Positions 36,439 through 48,416 of a stretch of DNA of 64,000 nucleotides are shown in pieces. The stretch comes from Pohlia nutans (Eukaryota; Streptophyta; Bryopsida; Bryales; Mniaceae), in the NCBI GenBank assembly GCA_022496805.1, contig CM040100.1, forward strand, positions 12,181,009-12,245,008. Reading direction: 5' to 3'. The notes beneath the pieces were generated by a model. That model was not told the DNA's origin and ran no database searches. It saw only the letters and a list, made by a program, of their open reading frames with translations. The position numbers were made by a program, and so were the translations under genes. Within the stretch, counting starts at the first letter, position 1. Every line of letters begins with the position of its first letter.

Positions 36439-36517
36439 TTAATTCTTAAACATCACAACATACCCCTAAAGCCAACTTTCCGCTATATTTTGGAAATATG
36501 TGATGTTTAAGGGTTAA
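36439..36517. mobile_element. 79-bp TTAA/CCC-type element
   Basis: TTAATTCTTAAACATCACA at the left and TGTGATGTTTAAGGGTTAA at the right leave only about 40 bp between the arms. It is the smallest member of the TTAA group in the window. Confidence 0.55.
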
Positions 36518-36960
36518 TAAATTGCATGCAACTACACTTATAAAAAAATCGAGTTTACCATTGAATCAATAAACTTTGCATTACTATGTTTTTCTTTTGA
36601 AACAAATGGATAGTTTCCATTGATAGAGGAAAAAATATATCGAACCATAGACAACATTACTATGTTTTGAGCAAAAGTGATCAAAACTAAAATTATGAAT
36701 ACATAAGTTGTAAAACATGAAGTAATGCATAACATAGTAAAATCTGAGAAAATTTACACAACAACTCAAAATACGTATTTTTATAATAATTGATTGGGTA
36801 CATAAACTTGCCTTAGTTTTTTTTGGGAAAACTCAAAAATTTACAACAACTTGGCAATGCTTCTTCAAACAACAACACCTTTAACATCTCTTGAAATGTT
36901 GATATTCACCAACTGAGACTTACCATAATCAAAATTTAGGTTGAAATTTCCAAAGAATAT

Positions 36961-37217
36961 ATACAATGGGCCCAACTCTTGAACCCAACGCCTTTATACT
37001 GATTAAGAATCGGCCCCGTAATTTTCAAGAAATTTATGCAATGGGCTCAACTTTTGAACTCAACGCCATTACACTAGGGACACTTGGGCTTCATTCTAAT
37101 CTTATTATATTGAGTGCTTGAGGCTGGGCCAAAGACTAATATGGGACTGAAATTTTGTTGAATTGGGTCTAAGAACAAACGGGCTTGACTACTAAATGTA
37201 AAACGGCCCTTACCACC
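36961..37217. mobile_element. Degenerate repeat shared with 6690-6830 and 61220-61395
   Basis: Blocks such as TTCTAATCTTATTATA, GAGTGCTTGAGGC and TAAAACGGCCCT recur at 61270-61395, and partly at 6700-6830, in the same order. No ends could be fixed. It ends about 225 bp upstream of the eS24 start. Confidence 0.4.
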
Positions 37218-37334
37218 ACTAAGTTAACCCATTCTGAGACTCACTAATCCCAAGATTAGCATCACTAACACCAAGACTCATGTGACGAACTTGGATGAAC
37301 GTGTATCATTCGGATGAATGAATAAATGGACAGA

Positions 37335-37345
37335 GTTAGGGTTTG
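37335..37345 (+). promoter_or_regulatory. Telo-box upstream of eS24
   Basis: GTTAGGGTTTG, a telo-box on the minus strand, lies about 100 bp upstream of the ATG. It is followed by a pyrimidine-rich TTTTTTCTCTCTTT tract near 37384-37398. Both features are typical of plant ribosomal-protein promoters and 5' leaders. Use here is inferred. Confidence 0.5.
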
Positions 37346-37440
37346 GGGCCGCCCTGCAGGGGTAAGGGCAACGCCTGGCACTGTTTTTTCTCTCTTTAGT
37401 CTGCGTTTGCTTCCCCGCACCATTGCACCGACTCGCAGCG

Positions 37441-38474
37441 ATGGCGGAGAAGGCGTGCACCGTCCGGACCAGGAAGTTTATGACCAACCGTCTGCTCGCC
37501 CGCAAGCAGTTCGTAAGTATCCACTATCACAGGACGTCGAATCTCAATGGGTTTTAGGGTTTTGCGTTTGCACTCGGTTTTGATGGTGGGACGGCCTCGT
37601 TATGTTGTGCAGGTCATCGACGTGCTTCACCCGGGCCGTGCGAATGTGTCGAAGGTGAGTCCTGTTTTAAAATCGCTATACGTTTCCTCCTTTTAGGTCA
37701 AATTTTATTTTAGGGTGGCAGAGTAGCTGAGGTTGGAATTGTTGGCGCAGGCTGAGCTGAAGGAGAAGCTGACCAAGCTTTATGAAGTTCGGGATCCCCA
37801 GAGCATCTTCGTGTTCGGCTTCAGGACGCAATTCGGAGGTGGCAAGTCCACCGGGTTTGGCCTCATCTACGATTCCGTGGACTCTGCTAAGAAATACGAG
37901 CCTAAGTACAGGCTCATTAGGGTAAGTTCTTAGTTTTGTGATGCGTTTCAGGTGCGGGCTTTGCGTTTTAAGAGTTTGGATGGATGGAAAAAATTGGTTC
38001 TAGTACGGTACCGATGTTATGGATTTGGGTGTAATTGCAGAATGGACTGGCGACCAAGGTGGAGAAGTCCAGGAAGCAGATCAAGGAGCGCAAGAACCGT
38101 GCCAAGAAGATTAGGGGTGTGAAGAAGGTACGTTATGATTGAAATGAATAAAGTTGCCTGTGGAAGTATGCAATGTCGTATTTGCAGTCCCCCTCCTAGA
38201 TCCTAAATCTTGCTGCTATAAAGCTCTATTACGGATCTCTCTCTTTTTTTTTGGAGTTTTTTAAAGAAGAAAAAATTCTAAAAAACCTTCAACGTGTTCA
38301 AAGTTGCTGAGTCTCAACGAGCTGAAACCTCGCTTTACGAGTATGTTTTATGTAATAGGAACCAAAGAACACAGCGGATAACGAGCTTGTTCAATTCAAA
38401 ATCTAAGTGTTTGCATGTTGGCTGCCTTTGTGTTGCAGGCGAAGGCTGCTGGAGATGCCAAGAAGAAGAAGTAA
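37441..38474 (+). CDS. RPS24: 40S ribosomal protein S24 (eS24), five exons
   Basis: A structural protein of the small cytosolic ribosomal subunit. Exons are 37441-37512, 37613-37654, 37751-37921, 38041-38127 and 38439-38474; every intron is GT-AG and in phase 0, giving 135 residues, close to the usual 130-140. The N-terminus [20 protein letters not shown], the central [20 protein letters not shown] and the Lys/Arg-rich tail ending [10 protein letters not shown] are diagnostic of eS24. The start ATG lies in a good plant context (GCG ATG GCG). The first exon is GC-rich compared with its AT-rich surroundings. Divergent from HISN5 (3.1 kb apart) and convergent with the small gene at 42486-42979. 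There is no sign of decay. Confidence 0.96.
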
Positions 38475-39517
38475 GCTGGGATAGTGCTTCTGTGATATTG
38501 AAAGCAGGAAGGATTCTTGTCCTGGTGGAATGTCTGACAATCCAGACCAGACGAGAGAATGTCAATGGATCCCGGCTTTTATTTAGTGACTTCATAGTTG
38601 CAAGTACTTGGATTGTGGCATTTGTTCTGAGTTTTTATGTCTTGACTTCCACGAAGATATCTTTTACAAATCATGACCAGAAGGCCTTCATGACGTGTTT
38701 GTTGGTTCATTTGACATGCTTGTGAAGTGTGACATGGTGCTACATACGTTTGACTATTGTTGTGATGGTTGCAATGGTTGTTGAACCGAACATGTATGTA
38801 TCTTAAGGTTCTTTTTTAGTTGAAGGTAGTCCATATCTTTCTCTTCAGGTTTGGGATCAAGGTTTTACTAAGAATTTTTGAAGTAGTATTACTTGTAGGT
38901 GTATCCAATATAAGCTCTCACGTTCTGATTTTGTACACCTTTAGTAATTAATATTTAAGTTTTAGTTGCTTTTGCGTCCAAACGTAGAGGATGCTTTTGA
39001 GACAGGGTCCATTATGGGTGTATATTGTAAGTGGAGAGCATATTTAATTTTTTTTCGGAAAATAAGGATGGAATGTTTCTGAATATTCTCAATAATTTCT
39101 TTTTTACTACAGGAACTTTTTTCAAAAAGAATTTCCCACAAATTTCGGCATTTATTTACTTGCTGAACCTGCCCTCTATACCTGGTATACCTTATGGTAA
39201 TAGGGTATATGTTTGCGTATATGATTGAAAGCCAAACCAGGATTCGGAATTGCCCTATATTTGTAGCATTTGCAAACCATTTGGACTTGGTGTTGCATAA
39301 GCTCAAGTTTGGTGGCGTGAAGAAAGTGGAGTGATTGGGGTATGGAATTGTGAGTGAGGAGAGAAATGAACTAATCTCTTTTCAATGCAGTTGCTGGCAT
39401 GGGTTGATTTTTCACGAAGTCCTAACCTATCCCATGTCCAAAAGCCTCCATGCACATGAAAAAAAATTGGAACCTGTCCCAAAACTGATCATTTGAAAAA
39501 TCAACATGTCCATACCG

Positions 39518-39595
39518 TAGGGAGATTATCCCACCTGTGCAACTCGCTATTGTACCTAGGGAGATTATCCCACCCGTGCAACTCGCTATTGTACC
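39518..39595 (+). repeat. Tandem duplication of a 39-bp unit
   Basis: TAGGGAGATTATCCCACC... occupies 39518-39556 and is repeated with one change at 39557-39595. The near identity implies a recent local duplication. Confidence 0.8.
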
Positions 39596-39752
39596 TGGCC
39601 ATCATGGTTGGCAAATCATGTCTAATATTTATTTATTTTGTCAAAATGATGCAAATATTATGTAAGATCCAATGGATATTTTTTAAGATTTTTTTCACCA
39701 TAGAAAATTGTCTTTTATAATTGCTTTTTGCTGACCTTGACGGCCGGGTACA
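39570..39752. mobile_element. MITE of the TACC / GGTCGGCA family
   Basis: TTGTACCTGGCCATCATGG with TTGGCA at the left, TGCTGACC and GACGGCCGGGTACAA at the right. It has an AT-rich interior with the TTTTTTTCACCATAGAAAAT block (inverse in sibling copies). Its left end lies within the tandem pair above. Confidence 0.5.
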
Positions 39753-41122
39753 ATATGTCAATTTCCAACTAATCACTTGTCTCCTAGTGTGCAAAAGCAA
39801 AAAGAATCTTCATCCTTTATTATTTAACCTACTAATTGTAGAAAAAAAAAAAAGTATTTTTTGAGGTTGCACAACCACAACAAAAATTGGATATTTTCCA
39901 AGGCAATGAGAATATTTTGGCAGGTCCAAACATTAATTGCTTGCTTTTCATGCAAAGAATGCTGTTCTCATCTATTTTGAAGGATATGTGGAAATGCTCT
40001 AAGAACAAACCGAGAATTTGGTGGTATTGTCTTCATGGAAGAAAACACCAAAGCATGCCATATTCTAGAAAAGGACTTGGCCTAATTGAGCATTGGAAAT
40101 GACTTTTTGAGAAAATGGGCAACAAAGTTGTTTACTAGGGCAAAACTATACCTATGTCGGTACCCGCCTTTTTTTTGGGGGTCTAGGTGCTTTTTATTTT
40201 AGAAGATTGTGACAGAGCCTTGTGTTTATATTGTCCTTGATTCAATTTCTAGGTACTCTCACACTTGTGCCACTAGAGATATATGCAAAATATTACAAGG
40301 TGAGTGGGCCTGAATATTGTCTCCCACCTTGTTTTTTTGAGAGAAACAAAAAGTACCAGATTGGTGTGAGATTTAGGGTCATAGGGAGTAGTCAATAAAT
40401 GAATAACGTTGAATAGTGCTATGAATAGTATTGTCAATGAGTGGCTAAAGGAGCTAGGTTAGGAGCTATGAATAGTGCTGTCGAAGCAAGCTATGAATAG
40501 TCATGTGTGGGATTAGAAGAGGATAATGAAAGACAAGGGATGGAGCTGTGTGGCTAAATCTGGAGCTAGGTTAGGAGCTCCAGCGTTATTTTTGCAACGC
40601 GCCTCCAATCGATGGAGATTCTCCTTTGGGAACTTGTGTGAGGTATGGGGATCTTCTTTAACATTGGAGGTTCAAGGTGTTGTTATTGGTTGAAACTAAA
40701 AGAGCCGAAACTTGCTTTTGACACTTTTCAAGCTAAAATCCAATTTTGCTTTGTCTTTCCTGTTGTGGAATTTTTTTGCTCGACTTTACGGATAACTCTG
40801 TTGACTTTCTACTGTTGCACATAATTGTTTGCCAATGTCATAGAAATACCATAAACCAAGAAAAGGTGTTTTGCATCTTAGAAATGGGAGTTTGATCAAG
40901 GACCTATTTTTCTTAAATAGAGAAAAAGAAATCTTTTAGAGAGAATGATCCCATATTTTTTTGCCAAACAAAAAATTTCCGATCTACAATTTTTCAATGT
41001 GGAAAGTTTGTCAAACTCCTTGCTCCTGCCCTAAATCAACATATGGGCTGCCCCACCACTCTATCCAAAATAGAGCAAACACAAAAAGCCAATTGGTCGA
41101 CACTAATCTCCCATAAAATGGT

Positions 41123-41669
41123 TTAATCCTTAAACGTACCACTCCTTTGTAGGAAAGTCAAACTACACAATTTAGCCTTCAAGATTTATCAAAATATATT
41201 TTGTAATATTTTTCATGCATGGAATTGAATGTTTCCTATCAGTCTTGAAATTTTCAGATTTTTTTGATTTAATACGGCCTTTTTAACAAATTTTTAAGTC
41301 AAATACTTCAAAAAATAAATTTTATTACAAAAAAGCTTTAAAAAATTAATATTTTTTTGGGAGCAGGTACAAATTACAATGGAGAATCACATGATATGTT
41401 TTCCATAGAATTTTTTTATTTAAATTTTGAAATTCGAAAGGTGAACATCCTATGTAGTGTAATTCAAACCTTGAGCTACAAAGCTTGCACAAGCAATAAA
41501 ATACTCAATAATTGGAATTTTTAAGATTTGAAAAGTGGAGTACAAACTAGACTTAATAAACTTCATTTTCTTAGTTGGGTATATTAGCAACAAAAGTCAT
41601 CTTCAAGATCAAAATTGGGTTTGACCAACAAACATCCAGTAACTGGATGCGTGGACGTTTAGGGGTTAA
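41123..41669. mobile_element. TTAA/CCC-ended MITE, ACGT subfamily
   Basis: Left TTAATCCTTAAACGTACC, right GGACGTTTAGGGGTTAA. A perfect hairpin CATCCAG/CTGGATG lies just inside the right end (41633-41649). Its ends match 57514-58102 when inverted. Confidence 0.7.
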
Positions 41670-42485
41670 GGTCAGTTTACAACACAGTTCTTGGGGTGTA
41701 CAAATTACATATGGTAATGAACACCTGGCTCTCAGCCTCCCCATTGCTTGGTCAGATCCACCCATTGTCCATTATCTAATATGTTTGTAAGCAAGAGTGA
41801 TGCATCTACATCCAAGGTGGCTTGGAAACTAACCATCTTGAAAGCTTACAAGCTTGTGTATACACTGTTAAAAACGTGAAGATAAATTGAGCAACAGAAG
41901 TAGCCTAATCCCGAAAAATGAGAGGCACATCATAGGAATAGATTCTGAAATCAACTTATTGATAAGAAAGAGACTCTGTAATCAAGCTTAGATAGAATGA
42001 TAGAACATTGATGATGGTACAACATCCTGCCTAGACACAGCACATTCCATCAAAGATCATGCATTGCAATTTACAGGCCACAAGGTAATCTAAAAAAACA
42101 TGAGAATTTACAGTATCAACAAACATCACTTGAATCTCACAGAAGGACACAGAAGTCCGCCAAGTGTTGCTCGCTCCAGCAGACAAGAAATGTAGACGAC
42201 ATGCTCCGAATCCTGTTAGGAATATAAAACCTTAAGCGTCAAAAACGCCATCTGCATCACTGAACTTTGCAACGGTGGCATTTTCTCATTTTACCTCGGT
42301 TTTCTGATTGCAATACGGATCATTTAAAAGCTCTTATTCTATACTACAAGATCAACAGTGTCAAACTGAAGTCATAATCACACAAACAGATGATTTGCAG
42401 TAGGGGTCCAATAATCCTACACTACAGAAAAGACTCAGTGGGATTAAGAAGATGTAAAGTAGAAAAACCATGTCACTTCGATTCA

Positions 42486-42979
42486 TCATTGTTGGCTTGC
42501 TCCAAGCCCAGGGTGAAGCGGACGAAGGGGTTCCGCCTCTTGTTTGTCCTCGTACTCCGCAGCATCCATTAAGGACTCTTCATAATCTGTGGCATCAACA
42601 GCAGTCGGCACAGCGGTGCCAAGACCATCACCCGCACCTAGACCCCCAGCACGAATCAGATCGTCCATGGAGATTGGGGCTTCCATATTGATATCCACGC
42701 CATCGCCACCGACGGAGTAATCCAGAGGTATGGCAGCTTTGTCCCTGCAAAATTGATGCTTCACAGTTACTATTAGGTCATTCTTCAGCAAACAAGATGA
42801 TTTTCCAACTCGGGATTGACAAACTGTTGAGCACAAAGACCAAACAACAAAAGCAGGATGCCGAACCCTAAACCCTAAATTGAGAGTGTTTGATACCGTG
42901 TGGCAGGAGCTTCAGTCTCTTTTGGCACAGCTGCTGGTGTGTTTATCTGTGGTGCACCACTGTGCGCAAAGTCTGCCAT
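42486..42979 (-). CDS. Small acidic protein of unknown function, two exons
   Basis: Exon 1 is 42897-42979 (starts MADFAHSGAPQINTPAAVPK) and exon 2 is 42486-42744; the intron is GT-AG with matching phase. The product has 113 residues, no signal peptide and no membrane segment. The middle (DKAAIPLDYSVGGDGVDINM, near residues 29-48) and the acidic DATDYEESLMDAAEYED stretch look like a short conserved plant protein of unknown role, but I cannot attach a name. The C-terminus PGLGASQQ ends at TGA. The start is the only ATG upstream in frame with a good splice donor. The intron contains a double telomere-like motif (42864-42879). Convergent with eS24. The gene itself is well supported; its function is unknown. 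Confidence 0.75.
42864..42879. promoter_or_regulatory. Double telo-box in intron 1 of the small acidic gene
   Basis: AACCCTAAACCCTAAA lies about 100 bp inside the transcribed region, close to exon 1. Two overlapping telo-boxes within a first intron fit a housekeeping-type plant gene. Two units do not make a telomere remnant. Confidence 0.45.
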
Positions 42980-44848
42980 TCTATGAAATCGTCTTGAACT
43001 TGTCGCCGGTGAAGCGACACGTTTGAGTTTCTTTCAAAGTTGGTTCTCATGCGCTACACAATTACAACAGGCTACACAATTAAGAATGAAGCAATGAAGG
43101 CATTTGAACGTAGACTAAGCAAGCAGCAAGCGAAACCACGGAAGAGAAATGGGGCTTACTACGCAAAGAGCAGGGGGAATCCCGAATTAGGGTTTCCAAG
43201 TGGCAGCCCAAGAACGCTACAAGTGTCAATCCGGTGGCTTCCTCATCATACCGGGCCAACGGTATGTTACAGTGTACCCCTCTAAGTGAGTCAACTTCCA
43301 TGGGTTTGAGAAATTGCCCATCGAGGTAGGCAAGACACTACAAGGAGAGGCGTCATTTCTCACTCAGGAGGATCCTGTTCATTGCCTTTATTTTATTGTA
43401 CACGCTTGTCCTACATTACGAATCGCACTCACCAAGTCCAACCAAAAAAATTGGTGAGTGCGAAGTGGCGTCCTTTGACTCACAGAGGGAGTGAAAAAGT
43501 GACACCTTCTCCTTGTAGTGAGAGGAGGGGAAAGTGGAACTTGGGTTTGTCTCGTACTTGGTCATGAAGTGGTGCACATTCCATGGACTTACATACACTA
43601 GTAGAAAAGGTCGCGCTCCCTAGGGAGATGTCCAGACAAAATCATTGTGCATGCGTGGAATTGGGTGCCACATGCTTGGGCAACTCCCTCGGCAATGACA
43701 CTTTTTCTACTAGTGATAAAGTGAAACATGAACAAATTTGATTGGTTAGGGAGAAGTTGTCATGAAGTATTGAGTTTGAGAACCCTCCATACTTCATGAC
43801 AACTTTTCCACTGCGTTTTTTCCTCAAAAATGTAGAACTTGGTCCTTCAAAGTCCCTAAAAACTTGTTTTTTTGTGAGATACTTCACCCATGGAAGTTAG
43901 CTCTAAGTGAGCATCTGCACCCTACAATTGAAAACATGAGATTTTGTGAAAATCAAATAAAAAGTGCTTGTATTTAATGTTGAAATTTAGGACGGGTGTG
44001 AGATCCGGTAAATATGAGCACGAAATATCCTAAATATTTAAGAAAGGACTTTGAATCCTAGATTGATGAACAATAATGATTACCTATGTATAGTAATTGT
44101 GATTGGTTCACGGACTATGTAGTGAGAAAATTGTAGCTAAAAGGTGACTGTGGAGACAATAGCTTGTGACACCAAATTTTGAATGTGATGATAGTGGATC
44201 GATTTATAGGTGAATTGAAGAGAAAAAGGTGCCGATGCTCTAAGCTCTATCCTAAAATTATAATTACTGTGGGTGGTATTGATTATGAAGAACTAAGTTC
44301 GTTTCCACTCACTACAAAAGTATCTACATACGTGGAAGAAAATTTTGTAATTTGTGGATCTTGTACCCGTTTTTTTGTATCTTCCAAAATACTATAGTAT
44401 TGGATTGTTCTATTTTGGAAGATTATTCTAGAAGATTTATATTTATCCAATACTATAGTGTTTTGTAATTTTTGGATCTTCCAAAACACTATAGTATTGT
44501 TCTTTATAGCTTGGTCTACATTATTTGTCATTGGGCAAAGGGTGCTAGTGATTCTATTTAGCACACCTATATGCAAATGTGGCTTTTTGAAATTGAATTG
44601 GGTTAGAGGTGAATAGAGGAGAAAAATGAAGTTTAGAACTATAGATGCTCTTATGATGTCTATAGGTGTCTTTGTATGAGAAGGAAATAGATGCTATAAA
44701 TTGGCATAGCCGATTCAAATATTTAGGTGTAACTATCACATGAATATATTTAGGTATTTAGATATCTCTATTTTACAAAATTTGGATAGTGACACTATAA
44801 AACATAATTTTCTCTAGGATAAATTCTATTTTTTTTTTCAAATTTATT
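42980..44848. other. Intergenic, no gene seen
   Basis: Upstream region of the small acidic gene. The segment 43040-43300 is moderately GC-rich with short open frames on both strands but no recognisable protein. At 44384-44495 the motif ACTATAGTATTG recurs in a small palindromic cluster. A CACTA-like MITE (43596-43715) is listed separately. Confidence 0.4.
43596..43715. mobile_element. CACTA-like MITE with ATA target duplication
   Basis: CACTAGTAGAAAAGGTCGCG at the left and CACTTTTTCTACTAGTG at the right. ATA flanks both sides (43593-43595 and 43716-43718). A 3-bp duplication with CACTA ends is the signature of the CACTA superfamily. It is the uninterrupted relative of 7469-7838. Confidence 0.75.
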
Positions 44849-45438
44849 TTAACCCTTAATTGCCCAAGCGTCCATTTTTTGAACAATGTACAGATTTCAT
44901 ACATGTTTTCTCATCGTCATGCATTTTTTGCAGTGTGGATTTTTTACTATAGATTTTATGGGAAATTAGCTTCATTCATATGTGAAGTGTTAACCGATTA
45001 AAAAGGGGATGAATTGTGAAACTTTTATGCGTCATTTCATGTTTTAGTGATTCATCAAAAATTTCTAAGATCTTAGTTCGATAGTGTTCAAAAGTGCTCT
45101 TCAAAAATTCAACTCATAAAATTAAGCAACCAAAAAATCTCCAAAAATCACTACACTTAGAGTATTACATTTCAACCTATCACAACAAATTTCATCCACA
45201 TATTGTCAATATCTTATTTGTAATTGAATTACAAAAGAATTTTGAATTTTGAATTTCAAATTTTATATAAAATATTGGTGATTGCAATCATAGATTTAAT
45301 CGTATGGATAGAATCTAAAATTCATAATGTACAACTTTTATTCATACATCAATTTCCAAAACTCCCTATTAGTTGCATTCTATAATGCATCTTTGCAATT
45401 CTCCAAATCTGAAGAGGGCTAGGGCATTTAGGGGTTAA
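44849..45438. mobile_element. TTAA/CCC-ended MITE, long subfamily
   Basis: Starts TTAACCCTTAATTGCCC and ends GGCATTTAGGGGTTAA. It aligns over its full length with 27794-28369 in the same orientation. No coding capacity. Confidence 0.7.
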
Positions 45439-47080
45439 ATGGACGATGTGCACATTGATGTTTCCTATAATTTTTACAATCAAATTAAAAAATTTAAAAT
45501 ACCAAAATTCTTTAATCAATTGTTATATAAAAGGATTAAAATATATGAAATAAAATTCATCATAAATATTTATTTTTGTTTTTGGAAGGTGAAATTTGGC
45601 ACAATTGATTGAAATCACATAAAAATTCAATGTTAATTGTACATGAAAAATAATGAAGGGACAAACACACATTTTGTTGAAAATGCTACTAACATTGAAT
45701 GTTTGTATCCGGGTTTGTATCCCAATTGCCGGGTATTGTAGATAGTTATTAGTACATAGTGACGCAATTAAGGTGTCTTACCTTATGTAAAGTGGGGGCA
45801 CCCAAAACCAATCATTTCAGCTATAATGTTTGAAATTTTTGAAAGTCAAATTGTTGTTATTTTTGGTTGATATACAAATAAGATAATTTAAGAATAAAAG
45901 TGAAATATATTGTATGTATTTTTCAATTAAAATGTGTATTATTGGAATTTTGAAAGTAAAAATTTAGTCATATTCCATTTGAATGTACCATATCGGGGTG
46001 CTTTTCCCAATACAAGAACTTATACCAATCATGAATCGCATCCTAGATGTTCTAATGCCGCTTGCTTGTAGAAGCCTTCTAATTGGATGACTAATGGTTG
46101 GTTTTAGGTTCATTGGAGATAATTACAAGTAGTCAAATTTAAGTTCCTTGGATGGTAATAAGGGACACTTTACATTTAGGTCCGATCCGGGCCCAAAAAA
46201 CCCCAAAATTGAGCAATCGTATAAGTCAAGAGCTGAAAATTGAACCCAAAGGCTTCCATCCAACTTTCATCTTTTTCTATTGCATTGTATGTTCCACAAT
46301 GTAAAGTGGTGGATTTCGTCCACTTTGCTTTGTTCGGTCTTTCAAGTTGTCCATGAATATATACAACAAAGGGTACACTATAGTGCTTCTAGGATGGCAT
46401 CTTATAATTGATTCATTAGTTTGCATATGAATAGAGTTATTTCTAAAGACAACCCCTCTTTCTTGATTTCTATGCACTATTTACTATCTAAATTTATTTT
46501 GTGTCAATTGCAGGTTTGGCATAAATGGTTCACTTGGTTCCCTTTTAGTGTGGGAGAACATGAACTTTGTGTTGAAAAAACATGAAGGGAACTCATGAAT
46601 AGTGCATGCTAGCCTTAAGGGAGCTTTAAGTTATATTTTTCTAGACCCTAACCCTAGTATAAAGTGGCCCTCAGCAGTTTTAGAATCTGCAAGAAAGTAC
46701 CATAAGTTTTGAATTTCTTTCCTCTTTGAACTAACTTTACAAATTACTCTAATGTCTGTCAGTTTATTTTTTATTTATAATATATACACTAAATAGTGCA
46801 ATTAGATTGCCTAAAAATTTAGGTTGCATTACACATGGAGGTTTAGGAGTCTCAATTACAACAATATCTAATTCAAAAGTAGTGCATTATTGTACTCTTC
46901 AGTACTCAGAAAGAAATCGCGCAACAACAACAGGTAGCTTGTAGAGACAAAAACATAAGCATGAAGAAAATTGCTTCTATTTTCAAGATTTTTGAGAGAT
47001 AATAAACATATTTGGTATCATAGGAAAACTAATCTTGTGTAGAAGCCTATTGAAATAAAGAAACTAGCTATCATTGTATC
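45439..47080. other. Intergenic AT-rich DNA, no gene seen
   Basis: Short open frames only (for example 46277-46477, minus). I see no domain, splice structure or clear terminal repeats. The left end of the Tc1-like element should lie near the right margin of this stretch, but I could not define it. Confidence 0.35.
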
Positions 47081-47082
47081 TA

Positions 47083-48416
47083 CTATGGATTAAGGAACAA
47101 AAACGTACAAAGTCTACTGTCATCACGAGTAGCTCCCTCTTGTGCACTTATTACACATCGTATACAAGATGGCATTGTGGAAACTAGCTTTTGGATGTTC
47201 TCTGAGGTAAGGCGTTCCATGCTGAACACACTGATGTCCACATTTTGTCCTTGTTGCGCAGTCGATGCTTTTATTGAACTCAATCTTTGCATCGCATCCA
47301 TATGTTCTCCAATAAGGCGTATTTCGTTATAATGGGAATATTCAAATTATCAAAAACCCATATGATAATGACAGTTTAGGTGGAGTTGTGCTAAATTGTA
47401 CCCGTAGATTGGGTACTTCACTGAAACTGGACAAAACAACTAATCATCGAAATTTTCGAATGGCCATAACTTACTCAAATTTTGTCCAAATTGAGCATAT
47501 GAGGAAAAAGTAGATGTCAAGAAACACCTCATATGCCCAATTTGGACAAAATTTGAGTAAGTTATGACCATTTGAAAATTTCGATGATTAGTTGTTTTGT
47601 CCAGTTTCAGTGAAGTACCCAATCTACGGGTACAATTTAGCTCAACTCCACCTAAACTGTATTTTCCCAAAATCATGGAATTTTCCCATTATAACGAAAT
47701 ACGCCTTCAATGGATTAAGAATGGGAGAATTAGCCAGCCAAACGAGCTTTATTAGCCCCACTTTTTGACTCCAGATTGTTGGTACTTTACTATAGTGTAC
47801 GGGTGTGCCATACTGCCATCCTCCATCAAAATCATATGCTCACACTCATCATGAAGGTAATAATAATCTTGTAATGCCAATTCATACACAATCTCAACAA
47901 ACTCTGCCACAGTGCGCTTGTCTAGTGGAATGAAAACAAACTTGGACTTTGTGGAGCTTGTGATCGCGCCCCACACCATAATTGACACCCTTTTCGACTT
48001 AAATGAAGGTGCTATACAATCCTAATGAAACTTCTCATGCTCATATCGCCAAACTCGAACTATACATGAATGCTTAGTACCGATTTCGAATGTTGATTTG
48101 TCTTTCCTAATTACCTTGTTCCAATCCTCAACTGTCCAATTCATGTGTTTTTTTGCAAATTCGAACCTGTCAACCTTGTGCTTTGCATTCAAAAAAGGAT
48201 TTTAGGTGCCACCCAACTGTGCATGCCAAGTTCTCGCACTTCTTTCCGTACTGTCCAAGTAGTAACATGAATCCAAAGTTGTTGTGCAATTTTGGCAAGA
48301 GGGGCTCGGCGATTCTTGCAAAGCTCTCTCTTTAGAATCCTTTTATCACCATCTTTCAACTCTCGAGGCCTCCCTGATTTTGGAGCACGTGCGCATTCAT
48401 GAGCAGCAGCCCTCAT
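47083..48416 (-). pseudogene. Tc1-like transposase, broken and interrupted
   Basis: Read on the minus strand. 48189-48416 encodes a helix-turn-helix region with GRPRELKDGDKRIL and LAKIAQQLWIHVTTWTVRKE. 47990-48190 continues with WTVEDWNKVIRKDKSTFEIG (first catalytic Asp) but has an in-frame stop soon after. 47752-47988 has IMVWGAI and ILMEDGSMAH (second Asp). Near 47720-47745 the motif usually reading SPDLNP is SPILNP, so the third acidic residue is lost. The reading frame then meets a 394-bp insert and resumes with ENIW and LTSENIQKLVSTMPSCIRCV. Domain order and spacing fit a Tc1-type (DD34D-like) transposase rather than the plant mariner-like type. Frame changes, a stop, a lost catalytic residue and the insertion make it inactive. 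Terminal repeats were not found. Confidence 0.8.
47314..47707. mobile_element. 394-bp palindromic MITE inside the Tc1 transposase
   Basis: Inverted arms of about 190 bp, nearly identical in their inner 130 bp, begin AAGGCGTATTTCGTTATAAT. CAAT flanks both sides (47310-47313 and 47708-47711). Removing the element and one CAAT joins the coding sequence as NPLENIW, the expected transposase motif. The arms diverge only near the outer 30-70 bp. Superfamily unassigned: a 4-bp duplication is unusual. Confidence 0.8.

Larger units (their letters stand above)
38475..42060. other. 3' flank of eS24 and intergenic repeats
   Basis: Open frames at 38294-38725 overlap the last eS24 intron and exon out of frame and are not genes. 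The 3' untranslated region probably runs a few hundred bases past 38474. The rest holds a 39-bp tandem pair, a GGTCGGCA-family element and a TTAA element, each listed separately. No other gene was found. Confidence 0.5.

Noticed and set aside
38294..38725. 143-codon frame downstream of eS24
   Set aside because: It overlaps the last intron, last exon and 3' region of eS24 in another frame.
42486..42560. Alternative C-terminal frame of the small acidic protein (RRNPFVRFTLGLEQANN)
   Set aside because: Reaching it needs a one-base shift and there is no intron of workable size; the PGLG ending in the main frame is adequate.
42864..42879. Interstitial telomere remnant
   Set aside because: Only two repeat units; telo-box motifs near plant genes are common.
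47752..47988. An intact transposase gene
   Set aside because: A stop codon, frame changes, loss of the third acidic residue and a MITE insertion rule out activity.
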